DNA of 8,771 nt from an uncultured Pseudomonadota bacterium (GTDB taxonomy: Bacteria > Pseudomonadota > Gammaproteobacteria > Burkholderiales > Casimicrobiaceae), in assembly GCA_937958295.1 (NCBI GenBank), contig CALFEY010000130.1:1-8771 (forward strand), given 5' to 3'. Below the pieces are notes generated by a model, which did not search any database, was not told the DNA's origin, and saw only the letters and a program-made list of their open reading frames with translations. Made by a program: the position numbers and the translations under genes. The number at the start of each line of letters is the position of its first letter. The first letter of the stretch is position 1. This document shows positions 1 through 6,985 of the stretch, piece by piece.

Positions 1-1522
1 TCACCCACAGGCGGCCGGAGGGATCGAAGCGCACGCCGTCCGGATTGGCGAAGGGGTCGCCGGTGAACGAGCCCTTGGCCGCGGCATCGGTGGCCGCCGG
101 GTCCCCGGCGAGGGCGAGGACGCTCCAGCGGAAAGACGTGGCGGCAGGATCGTCCCCCGCCTCGCGCCAGCGCAGGAGGTGGCCGTAGGCATTGCCCGCG
201 CGCGGATTGGCGGCATCGGGGCCAGGCTTGTCCTTGCCGCCGCGCTCCATGTTGTTGGTGAGCGTGACCACCACCTCGCGCGTGCGCGGATGCACGGCGA
301 TCCACTCGGGCCGGTCCATCTTCGTGCCGCCCGCGGCATCGGCGGCCATGCGCGTGCGCACGAGCACGTCGCCCTGGTCATGGAAGCCGTTGGCGGCGGT
401 AAGCGCGCCCTGGCCATGGACGAGGGGCAGCCACACGCCGGTGCCATCGGCGTCGAAGCGCGCGACGTAGAGGGTGCCTTCGTCGAGGAGGGTCCCGTTG
501 CGCGTGCGGTCGACGAGGTCGACCTTGTCCCGGCTCACGAACTTGTAGATGTACTCGAACGCCTTGTCGTCGCCCGTGTACAGCACGAGGCGGCCATCAG
601 GCGCGAGCGACGGCGTGGCGCTCTCGTGACAGCAGCGTCCGAGGGCGGTTCGCTTCACGGGCGTGGAGGCGGGCTCGAACGGATCGATCTCCACGACCCA
701 GCCGAAGCGGTTCGGCTCGTTGGGATGGTTCGCCGCGTCGAAGCGCTCGTCTGCCACCTCCCACTTCGCGCGCGACCGTGCGGGGATGAGATCGCGCTGC
801 TGCAAGGCGCTGCGCGGTCCCGCGTTGACGAAGCGGTCCTGGAAGTTCTCCTCGCAGGTGAGGTACGTGCCCCAGGGTGTCCAGCCATGCGCGCAGCCGG
901 CGAAGGTGCCGAGCACGAGGCGCCCGGAGGGATCCTGCGCGGTGCGCATGAGCGCGTGACCCGCGGCGGGGCCGCTCACGGCACAGGGCGTGGTTGCGGT
1001 GATGCGGCGTGCGTAGCGCGATGGACGCACGGCCTGCCATGCGCCGTCGCGCAGCTCCACCTCGATCACCGACACCCCCGAGGCGGCCATCGCCTTCGCG
1101 GCCTTGGCCGCGCTCCAGTGGGCGGCGCCATCGGTGAACAGGAGCCCGTCGCTGTGATATTCGTGATTGAGCGCGAGGAGTCCGCGCGTGGAGCCGCCGG
1201 ATCCGTAGGGCAACGGGTAGAACTCCATGCCGTCGTGATGCATCCCCGCCTGCAGAGCTTGCTCGGCCGCGGAGTTGGAGGCATCGAAGCGGAACGGCGG
1301 CATGCCGGCGGGCGAGCCCACCGGGTCGCCCCACGCGTAGAGAACCTGCGTGCGGTAGCCGTCGGGCACCACGAGCGTGTCGGCCCGGGACAACGGAACC
1401 GCGGCGAACGCGGCCGCCTCCGCCTGAGGGGACGCACAGCCCGGAAGCCCGAAAGCGGTGGCGAGCGCAGCGGCCGTGCCACCTTGCAGGAACTGCCGCC
1501 GGCGCACGGAGGCGGGGGGCAC
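1..1522 (-). CDS. PhoX-family (DUF839) Tat-exported phosphatase, C-terminus cut by window edge
   Basis: This is a predicted secreted metal-dependent phosphatase of the PhoX/DUF839 family; known members release phosphate from organic esters in the periplasm or outside the cell using iron and calcium. The frame is open for 507 codons from a GTG at 1522 to the window edge. A twin-arginine motif RRRQFLQ (residues 7-13) is followed by an Ala-rich hydrophobic stretch ending in LPGC (26-29). Family-like segments appear in order: TCEEN (222-226), CHE (298-300), YTGDD (315-319), MDRPEW (402-407) and LTNNMERGG (421-429). I match these to PhoX from memory of the family; Cys223 and the Glu residues are plausible metal ligands. 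GTG 1522 was chosen because it puts the Tat motif at the N-terminus; GTG 1507 is the alternative. Neither has a good ribosome site. The gene starts 14 bp after the stop of the small membrane protein gene, so coupled expression is likely. The family is confident; the exact substrate is not. Confidence 0.9.
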   Translation of the reverse strand, partial: MPPASVRRRQFLQGGTAAALATAFGLPGCASPQAEAAAFAAVPLSRADTLVVPDGYRTQVLYAWGDPVGSPAGMPPFRFDASNSAAEQALQAGMHHDGMEFYPLPYGSGGSTRGLLALNHEYHSDGLLFTDGAAHWSAAKAAKAMAASGVSVIEVELRDGAWQAVRPSRYARRITATTPCAVSGPAAGHALMRTAQDPSGRLVLGTFAGCAHGWTPWGTYLTCEENFQDRFVNAGPRSALQQRDLIPARSRAKWEVADERFDAANHPNEPNRFGWVVEIDPFEPASTPVKRTALGRCCHESATPSLAPDGRLVLYTGDDKAFEYIYKFVSRDKVDLVDRTRNGTLLDEGTLYVARFDADGTGVWLPLVHGQGALTAANGFHDQGDVLVRTRMAADAAGGTKMDRPEWIAVHPRTREVVVTLTNNMERGGKDKPGPDAANPRAGNAYGHLLRWREAGDDPAATSFRWSVLALAGDPAATDAAAKGSFTGDPFANPDGVRFDPSGRLWV

Positions 1523-1536
1523 GACCGCGGTCCGCG

Positions 1537-1794
1537 CTAGCGGCCGAAGTGTTGGTACGCCCAGATGAGGATCATGGAGCCCAGGATCGACATGATCCAT
1601 CCGGCAGGACGGAACTTGCCGTCGGGCGAGCGCCACAGGAGGCTCGACAGCACGCCGCCCACCAGCGAGCCGGCGATGCCGAGCAGCGACGTCATCCAGA
1701 AGCCGAGCGCCACCGTGCCCGGATAGAACAAGCGCGCGAGCACGCCCACGATGAAGCCCACGACGATCATGCCGATGATACCCAGGATACCCAT
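1537..1794 (-). CDS. GlsB/YeaQ/YmgE-family small membrane protein (transglycosylase-associated)
   Basis: This 85-residue, almost wholly hydrophobic protein has three predicted membrane segments (about 1-20, 27-50 and 65-82). Gly-rich packing, RLFYPG near residue 21 and GIAGSLVGG in the second segment are typical of the transglycosylase-associated/GlsB family. Members are inner-membrane proteins often linked to general or envelope stress; their biochemical activity is not known, and the historical name does not prove a transglycosylase role. The ATG at 1794 follows a purine-rich GGGGGAA at the right distance, one of only two clear ribosome sites in this window. The stop TAG lies 14 bp before the GTG of the PhoX-family gene, suggesting one transcript. 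The family call is strong because length, topology and motifs all match. Confidence 0.9.
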   Translation of the reverse strand: MGILGIIGMIVVGFIVGVLARLFYPGTVALGFWMTSLLGIAGSLVGGVLSSLLWRSPDGKFRPAGWIMSILGSMILIWAYQHFGR

Positions 1795-1899
1795 GCCGTT
1801 CCCCCGTTGCGAAGCGAGACGCGCGAAAGCGGTGCGCGCCGCGGCATGCTAGCACGCACCTCCGCGTAAGGATCCCGCGCCGGGCCGCGACTCATCGCC
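1795..1899. promoter_or_regulatory. Divergent intergenic region with inverted repeats
   Basis: This 105-bp gap separates the start codons of the divergent glsB-like and DUF1223 genes, so promoters for both should lie here. It holds an 8-bp perfect palindrome TGCTAGCA (1847-1854) and inverted arms GGTGCG (1831-1836) and CGCACC (1855-1860). A TAGCAT on the minus strand could be a weak -10 for the glsB-like gene, but no -35 sits at the right spacing. No promoter is convincing by eye in either direction. Confidence 0.35.
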
Positions 1900-2682
1900 A
1901 TGAAGACCACGCTCGTCGGCCTCGTGGCCGCCACGCTCTGTTGGGCCTGCGCCGGAACCGCCGCGGCATCGTGCACCGTGCGCTCGGGGACGACCCTCGT
2001 CCCGCTCGTGGAGCTGTACACCTCCGAAGGCTGCAGCAGTTGCCCGCCGGCTGATCGCTGGCTGTCGACGACGTTCCCGCCCGCGACGCCCGAGCCGGCG
2101 GTGGCCGTGCTCGCCTTCCACGTGGACTACTGGGATCGCCTGGGCTGGACCGATCGCTTCGCTCAGCCCGCGTTCACCGCGCGGCAATACGCCGCAATGC
2201 GCGTGAACGGCGCCACGTTCGTCTACACGCCGCAGGTGCTGCTGCAGGGTAAGGACGTGCCTCCGGGCCGGCGCGGGCGCATTGCCGACGCTGCGGCCCG
2301 CTCCCGGGCCGTAGCGCCGCAGGCCACCGTTGCGATCGACGCCAGTGGGCTCGCTGCCGGTGGCGCGGTACGCGTGCGCGCGGACATCGCGCCGGGCCGG
2401 CAGGACGCGCAGCTGTGGCTCGCGCAGGTGGACAGCGGCCTCGCGACCGAGGTGAAGGCAGGGGAGAATCGCGGCGCGCGGCTGGCGCACGATCACGTCG
2501 TGCGCGCGTTGCACGGCCCCTTTGCCGCCGATCGCAGCGGCGTGGCGGAGGCGGCCGTGTCCCTGATGCGGGCAGACGAGCAGGGCGGCGCGCCGGCGCT
2601 GGTGGCCTTCGTGCAGGACCGGCGCTCCGGCGCGGTGCTGCAGTCGCTCGCGTGGCCGATCGATCCTGCGTGCGGCCGCTGA
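1900..2682 (+). CDS. DUF1223 exported thioredoxin-like protein
   Basis: This 260-residue secreted protein of the DUF1223 family has a thioredoxin-like fold. Residues 1-24 form a signal peptide ending in AAAS. The family signature VELYTSEGCSSCPP (37-50) carries a CxxC pair, Cys45 and Cys48, followed by HVDYWDRLGW (74-83), YTPQ (109-112) and the family-like GENRGARLAHDHVVR (188-202). The CxxC suggests thiol/disulfide chemistry or metal handling in the periplasm, but I know of no established reaction for the family. Start: ATG 1900 is the only good option, because an in-frame TAA lies at 1867; no clear ribosome site precedes it. It is the sole plus-strand gene here and converges on the sugar porter. 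Length is usual for the family, so I read it as intact. Confidence 0.9.
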   Translation: MKTTLVGLVAATLCWACAGTAAASCTVRSGTTLVPLVELYTSEGCSSCPPADRWLSTTFPPATPEPAVAVLAFHVDYWDRLGWTDRFAQPAFTARQYAAMRVNGATFVYTPQVLLQGKDVPPGRRGRIADAAARSRAVAPQATVAIDASGLAAGGAVRVRADIAPGRQDAQLWLAQVDSGLATEVKAGENRGARLAHDHVVRALHGPFAADRSGVAEAAVSLMRADEQGGAPALVAFVQDRRSGAVLQSLAWPIDPACGR

Positions 2683-2688
2683 CGGCCG
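2673..2688 (+). terminator. Possible hairpin over the DUF1223 stop codon
   Basis: CGGCCG (2673-2678), a CTGA loop and CGGCCG (2683-2688) form a 6-bp stem whose loop contains the TGA stop. It sits in the convergent gap between two genes, where a terminator is expected. No T-run follows on either strand, so this is not a classical intrinsic terminator. In such GC-rich DNA a 6-bp stem can arise by chance. Confidence 0.25.
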
Positions 2689-2718
2689 GTGTGCTTGCCG
2701 CGCGCGCGGATACAGGCC

Positions 2719-4134
2719 CTAGGCCGCGAGCTTGCCGGGCGCGGCGTCGGCCGGCGCGGCCGTCCATTGCGCCTCGATTTCCTCGAGCGAGCGCCCGCGC
2801 GTTTCCGGCACGGTGCGCCACACCCAGATGCCGCCCGCCACGCAGCATACGGCGAAGACCTCGAAGGTGAAGGGCTCGCCCACGGCATCGACGAGCGTCA
2901 GGAAAAACTGGCTCACGACGAATGCGGCGCCCCAGTTCACGGCGGTGGCCACCGCGACGGCGCGGCCGCGGATCTGGCCGGGGAAGATCTCGTTGATGAC
3001 GGTCCACGTCACCGGCCCGAGCGAGAATGCGAAGGACACGATGAAGACCACGAGCGCCAGCAGGGTGACGAGGCCCAGCGCGGAGCCCGCCCCCGCGGTG
3101 CTGCGCTCGAGCGCGTAGAACGCGATCGCCACCACCGCGAGGCTCACGAACATGCCGGCAAAGCCGGCGATGAGCAGCGGACGGCGTCCCGCACGGTCGA
3201 TGAAGCCGATGGCGATGAAGGTGGCCACGACATTCACCGCGCCGATCGCCCAGGTGGTGGCCACGGTCTGGGCATGCGCGGTGGCGAAGCCCGCCGCGGC
3301 GAAGATGCGGTCAGCGTAGTAGATGATCGCATTGATGCCGGTCACCTGCTGGAAGATCGCGAGGCCCACGCCGATGACGAGGGGACGCCGCCACCGGCGG
3401 GCGAACACGTCGCGCCACGCCGCCCCCGCCGATTCCGCGTGCAGCGATGCTTCAAGCGCGGCGATCTCGCGTGCCGCATCCATCGCCGGCTGCGTGCGCG
3501 TGAGGCTCGCCCGGGCCTCGTCGCGGCGTCCCTTGCGCAACAGCCACCGGGGCGACTCCACCGCGCCCAGGAGCGCCAGCACCAGGAGACCCGCGGGCAC
3601 CGCCGAGGCGCCGAGCATCATGCGCCAGCTCTCGTCCTCGGCCAGGAGTTGGTCCACGAGGTACGACAGGAAGATGCCCACGGTGATGGCGAGCTGGTAG
3701 GACGAAATGAAGCGGCCCCGCTTGTCGGCGGGGGCGAGCTCCGCGGCGTACAGCGGCGCGGCTACTGCGGCCACGCCCACGCCGAAGCCCACGGCGAGGC
3801 GGCCGACCACGAGCACGCCCACGCTCGGCGCGAAGGCCTCGATCGCCGCGCCGAGCGTGAACAGCAGGCCCGCCGCGATGAGCGAGCGGCGGCGGCCCGC
3901 GCGATCGGCGAGCTCGCCGCCGGCAAGCGAGCCTACGAGGGCACCGAGCGTGACCCAGCTCGTGACGACCTCGACCTCGAAGGGGGTGAGCGAGAGCGCC
4001 CGTTGCAGACCGGCGAGCGCCCCCGAAATCACGCCCTGGTCGTAGCCGAAGAGCGCGCCCGACATGAAGGCGATGACGAGCACCAGCAGGAGGGCACCGG
4101 TCCATTCGCGTTGATGCGGGTCGCGCGGAAGCAT
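2719..4134 (-). CDS. Sugar-porter family MFS permease
   Basis: This 471-residue, 12-helix inner-membrane permease belongs to the sugar porter family (relatives of XylE, GalP and GLUT) and probably imports a monosaccharide with protons. The full signature set is present: GYDQGVISGAL (30-40), DRAGRR (77-82), PLYAAELAPADKRG (127-140), ESPRWL (193-198), QQVTGIN (262-268), DRAGRRPL (313-320), a helix-10 GPVTWTVINEIFPGQIRGR (373-391) and PETRGRS (443-449). Gln262, Gln263, Asn268 and Trp377 align with sugar-binding positions of XylE/GLUT as I recall them. The length is normal and nothing is broken. The ATG at 4134 places helix 1 at about residue 12; only pyrimidine-rich sequence precedes it, so the ribosome site is poor. 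It lies 120 bp beyond the DUF993 gene on the same strand and has a candidate promoter of its own. The sugar transported is unknown. Confidence 0.93.
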   Translation of the reverse strand: MLPRDPHQREWTGALLLVLVIAFMSGALFGYDQGVISGALAGLQRALSLTPFEVEVVTSWVTLGALVGSLAGGELADRAGRRRSLIAAGLLFTLGAAIEAFAPSVGVLVVGRLAVGFGVGVAAVAAPLYAAELAPADKRGRFISSYQLAITVGIFLSYLVDQLLAEDESWRMMLGASAVPAGLLVLALLGAVESPRWLLRKGRRDEARASLTRTQPAMDAAREIAALEASLHAESAGAAWRDVFARRWRRPLVIGVGLAIFQQVTGINAIIYYADRIFAAAGFATAHAQTVATTWAIGAVNVVATFIAIGFIDRAGRRPLLIAGFAGMFVSLAVVAIAFYALERSTAGAGSALGLVTLLALVVFIVSFAFSLGPVTWTVINEIFPGQIRGRAVAVATAVNWGAAFVVSQFFLTLVDAVGEPFTFEVFAVCCVAGGIWVWRTVPETRGRSLEEIEAQWTAAPADAAPGKLAA

Positions 4135-4194
4135 GAAGGGAGGCTCGTCGAAGGAAGGAGGCCAGCGCCGGCGGCAGTGGCCGTGGCGCGCGAT

Positions 4195-4200
4195 CTTATA
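4195..4200 (-). promoter_or_regulatory. Candidate -10 box upstream of the sugar porter
   Basis: TATAAG on the minus strand matches five of six bases of the sigma-70 -10 consensus and is one of the few A/T-rich spots in this GC-rich gap. It lies about 60 nt before the permease ATG. The hexamer 17 bp upstream (GCACCA) is a poor -35, so an activator or another sigma factor might be needed. It suggests that the permease can be transcribed apart from the tctBA-DUF993 genes. Confidence 0.35.
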
Positions 4201-4229
4201 CCGCTCCCGGTGGCCGCTGGTGCCGCACG

Positions 4230-4260
4230 CGACGAGCGGAAGCGACCGGTGCGCTCATCG
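4230..4260 (-). terminator. Hairpin overlapping the DUF993 stop codon
   Basis: On the minus strand CGATGAGCG (4260-4252) can pair with CGCTCGTCG (4238-4230): nine pairs, one of them G-U, around a 13-nt loop. The first arm contains the TGA stop of the DUF993 gene. No U-run follows, so any termination would be partial or need a factor; a processing or mRNA-stabilising role is equally possible. Confidence 0.35.
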
Positions 4261-5445
4261 CGTGCCGCCGTTCACGTCCAGGAAGGCGCGCATGCGCGCG
4301 ACCGCGAGGTCGGGATCGCGCAAGAGCCCGGCTTCGTCGGCGAGACGGAACACCTGCGCGAGATGCACGACCGAACGCGCACTCTGCTGGCCGCCGACCA
4401 TGGTGAAGTGGGACTGGTGGCCATTAAGCCATGCCAGGAACACCACGCCCGTCTTGTAGAAGCGTGTGGGCGCCGCGAAGACGTGGCGCGACAGCGGCAC
4501 GGTGGGCGCGAGCAGCGCGTCGTAGCGCGCGCGATCGCCGGCGGTGAGCGCGACGAGCGCGGCCGACGCTACGGGTGCGATGCAGTCGAAGATGCCGAGC
4601 AACGCATCGGAGTGGCCGCGCGCATCGCCCCCGATCAACTCGGCGAAGTTGAAGTCGTCGCCGGTATACATGCGGACGCCTGGCGGCAGGCGGTCGCGCA
4701 AGGCAACCTCCTTCGCGGCGTCGAGCAGCGACACTTTCACGCCGTCGACCTTGGCGGCGTGGCGGCGGATGACCGCCGCGCATACATCGGTGGCGCGGCG
4801 ATGGTCCGGATCGGCGGCGAGTCCGCCGGCGCCCACCCAATACCCGGCCAGGGCCGGATCGAACATCTCGCCCAGCCAGTGCAGGATCACGGGCTCGCGT
4901 ACCTGGGCGAGGACGCGGCCGTACACGTGCGCGTAGTCGTCCTCGGAGCGCGCGCATGCGGCCAACGCTCGGCTCGCCATGAGGATGATGCGCCCACCCG
5001 CGGCCTCGATCGCGGCGCACTGCAGCTCGTAGGCGGCGATCACGTCGTCTAAGCGCACGTGGGCTCCGGGCGCGAGATGGTCGGTGCCTGCGCCCGCGAA
5101 CACGAGCGCGCCGGGGACTGTGCGCGCCTGCGCCACGCTGCGGCGGATGAGCTCGAGCGATGTGGGCCAATCGAGTCCCATGCCGCGTTGCGCGGTATCC
5201 ATGGCCTCCGCCACGCCGAAGCCATGCGCCCACAGGTGATCGCGGTAGGCGAGGGTGGCGTCCCAGTCGATCGCCGTGCCGAGCCACGGATCGATGGCGG
5301 CGCGCGGGTCGGCCACCACGTGGGCGGCGGCGAAGGCCACGCGGTTCCATTGCGGACGGACGGCCGGCACCGGCCATGCCTGCGCGGCGTGCAGCGCATA
5401 AGGGGCGAGCACGCCGGTCGCGGTGGGCAGGTCGAGCGTGAGCAC
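4255..5445 (-). CDS. DUF993 protein, dihydrodipicolinate-synthase-like (putative aldolase/lyase)
   Basis: This 396-residue cytoplasmic protein belongs to the DUF993 family, often annotated as dihydrodipicolinate synthase-like (class I aldolase barrel). Recognisable segments are RVAFAAAHVVADP (35-47), VILHWLGEMFDPALAGYW (186-203), DGVKVSLLDAAKE (234-246), YTGDDFNFAEL (260-270) and FYKTGVVFLAWLNGHQSHF (329-347). In this barrel family the catalytic Lys sits in a G-(I/V)-K segment followed some 25 residues later by GDD; here that gives Lys237 and GDD 262-264, so a Schiff-base aldolase or dehydratase is plausible. That is inference, and the substrate is unknown. The start is GTG 5445 with no visible ribosome site, 25 bp after the tctA stop; no other in-frame start is available nearby. 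Grouping with a TTT transporter and a sugar porter suggests a catabolic step on an imported sugar or sugar acid. Family confident, reaction uncertain. Confidence 0.85.
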   Translation of the reverse strand: MLTLDLPTATGVLAPYALHAAQAWPVPAVRPQWNRVAFAAAHVVADPRAAIDPWLGTAIDWDATLAYRDHLWAHGFGVAEAMDTAQRGMGLDWPTSLELIRRSVAQARTVPGALVFAGAGTDHLAPGAHVRLDDVIAAYELQCAAIEAAGGRIILMASRALAACARSEDDYAHVYGRVLAQVREPVILHWLGEMFDPALAGYWVGAGGLAADPDHRRATDVCAAVIRRHAAKVDGVKVSLLDAAKEVALRDRLPPGVRMYTGDDFNFAELIGGDARGHSDALLGIFDCIAPVASAALVALTAGDRARYDALLAPTVPLSRHVFAAPTRFYKTGVVFLAWLNGHQSHFTMVGGQQSARSVVHLAQVFRLADEAGLLRDPDLAVARMRAFLDVNGGTR

Positions 5446-5470
5446 GGAGGATCGCGAAGGTGCAGAGGGC

Positions 5471-6973
5471 CTAGGCCGGCGCGACCTTGCGGCGGCGGAA
5501 CAGGCGCCGCACGCCCTCGAACTTGAGGAGGATCACGAGCACGATGGTGATCCACAGCACCGCCGAGATGGGCCGCGTGAAGAATGGCTCGAGACTGCCG
5601 TCGGACAGCACCAGGCCGCGCCGGAAGCCCTTCTCCATGAGATCGCCGAGCACCATGCCGAGCACGAGCGGAGCGATGGGATACTTGCGGCGACGCAGGA
5701 TGTAGCCCAGGATGCCGAAGCCCAGCATCACCCACACATCGAACAGGCGCGAGGCGATCGCGAACGAGCCCACCACGCAGAGCACGAAGATGATCGGCAG
5801 GATCACCGCCTTGGGGACGCTCAGGACCTTGATGAGGAGCTTAGTGAGCGTGAGGCCGTAGAGCAGGATGCCGAGCGTGGCGTACATCATCATGGCGACC
5901 ACGTCGTACACGAAGGTGGGCGCTTCCACCATGATCATCGGGCCCGGCCGCACGCCGTGGATCAGCATGGCCGCCATCAGCACGGCCGCGGGGGCCGACC
6001 CCGGGATGCCGAGCGTGAGGACGGGAATGATGGCGCCGGGCACGCACGCGTTATCGCCGGTCTCGGCAGCCATGAGGCCGTCGATGGAGCCCCTGCCGAA
6101 CTTCTCGGGTTCCTTGCTCGCGCGCTTGGCCGCCGCATAGGAGGACCAGGCGGCGACGTCCTCTCCCACTCCGGGGAGGATGCCGATGAACGTGCCGATG
6201 AGCCCGGAGCGGATGATCGTGCGCCAGTGCGCGACGACGTCGCGAACCTTGGGGATGACCGAGTCGAAGGGATTGATCTTCACCGGCCCGGCGCGCTCGC
6301 GCACCGCGGACAGCAGCTCCGCGAAGCCGAACGCGCCCACCAGCGCCGGCACGAGATTGAAGCCGCCGGCCAGATCGCGGCTGCCGAAGCTGAAGCGGTC
6401 GTAGGCGAAGATCGCCTCCTGCCCCACGCAGGCGGCGAAGATGCCGAGCAGCCCCGCGATCCAGCCCTTGAGCGGATCGTCGCCGGTGAGCGTGCCGGCG
6501 ATGATCACACCGAAGAGCGCGAGCCAGAAGAATTCGTAGGCGCCGAACTTGAGCGCGAGATCGCCGAGCACCGGCGTGAACGTGGCGAGGAACAGCATGC
6601 CGATGAGCGTGCCGAGCACCGAGCCCGAGGTGGCGATGCCCATCGCGCGCCCGGCCATTCCCTGCTTGGCGAGGGCGTGGCCGTCCAGGCACGATGCCGC
6701 GGAGGCAGGCGTGCCCGGGATGTTGAGCAGGATCGCCGAGCGCGAGCCGCCGTAGATCGCGCCGACGTACGTGCAGATGAGCACGAGCAACGCCTGGCTC
6801 GGCGGCATCTTGATGGTGAGCGTGGTCATGAGTGCCACGCCCATCGTCGCGGTGAGCCCCGGCAGGGCTCCCACGACCACGCCCGCCAGCGAGGCGAGCA
6901 GGATGATCCCGATCGAGATCGGGTCGAAGAAGCTCGCGAGCGAGTGACCGAAGGCGACGAGACCGTCGAACAT
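5471..6973 (-). CDS. tctA: Tripartite tricarboxylate transporter large permease, TctA family
   Basis: This 500-residue large membrane subunit of a TTT-family transporter is expected to form the transport channel with the small TctB subunit, using a periplasmic binding protein (TctC type) to capture carboxylates. Family-like segments are GVVVGALPGLTATMGVAL (31-48), IYGGSRSAILLNIPGTPAS (73-91), LPGVGEDVAAWSSYAAAKR (266-284), FGRGSIDGLMAAETGDNA (292-309), VLTLGIPGSAPAAVLMAA (318-335) and a PGP at 343-345. The length is full. In many relatives the fourth segment reads close to E-(S/A)-x-N-N-A; here it reads ETGDNA, so one Asn is replaced by Asp308. ATG 6973 lies 12 bp after the tctB stop without a clear ribosome site, so translation is probably coupled. 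The stop TAG is followed 25 bp later by the DUF993 start. The gene symbol is used for the family; citrate-type substrates are not implied. Confidence 0.93.
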   Translation of the reverse strand: MFDGLVAFGHSLASFFDPISIGIILLASLAGVVVGALPGLTATMGVALMTTLTIKMPPSQALLVLICTYVGAIYGGSRSAILLNIPGTPASAASCLDGHALAKQGMAGRAMGIATSGSVLGTLIGMLFLATFTPVLGDLALKFGAYEFFWLALFGVIIAGTLTGDDPLKGWIAGLLGIFAACVGQEAIFAYDRFSFGSRDLAGGFNLVPALVGAFGFAELLSAVRERAGPVKINPFDSVIPKVRDVVAHWRTIIRSGLIGTFIGILPGVGEDVAAWSSYAAAKRASKEPEKFGRGSIDGLMAAETGDNACVPGAIIPVLTLGIPGSAPAAVLMAAMLIHGVRPGPMIMVEAPTFVYDVVAMMMYATLGILLYGLTLTKLLIKVLSVPKAVILPIIFVLCVVGSFAIASRLFDVWVMLGFGILGYILRRRKYPIAPLVLGMVLGDLMEKGFRRGLVLSDGSLEPFFTRPISAVLWITIVLVILLKFEGVRRLFRRRKVAPA

Positions 6974-6985
6974 GAGCGACGTCGG

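Noticed and set aside
179..1540. Plus-strand open frame of 453 codons opposite the PhoX-family gene
   Set aside because: The minus-strand frame encodes a clear PhoX-family protein; the plus-strand product has no recognisable domain.
1522..1600. N-terminal extension of the PhoX-family gene to an ATG at 1600
   Set aside because: It would overlap the glsB-like gene by 64 bp and bury the twin-arginine motif more than 30 residues inside the protein.
4151..4160. AAGGAAGGAG on the plus strand near the sugar porter start
   Set aside because: It resembles a ribosome site, but it is on the strand opposite the gene and no sensible plus-strand ORF follows.
2689..5052. Very long plus-strand open frame (787 codons) opposite the sugar porter and DUF993 genes
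   Set aside because: It is antisense to two genes with clear family motifs; its product is His/Arg/Glu-rich without recognisable domains, as expected when GC-rich codons leave the opposite strand free of stops.
5468..5477. Perfect palindrome GGCCTAGGCC over the tctA stop
   Set aside because: It has no loop, so the RNA stem would be only three pairs; a similar string at 2715-2725 also just contains a TAG stop in GC-rich context.
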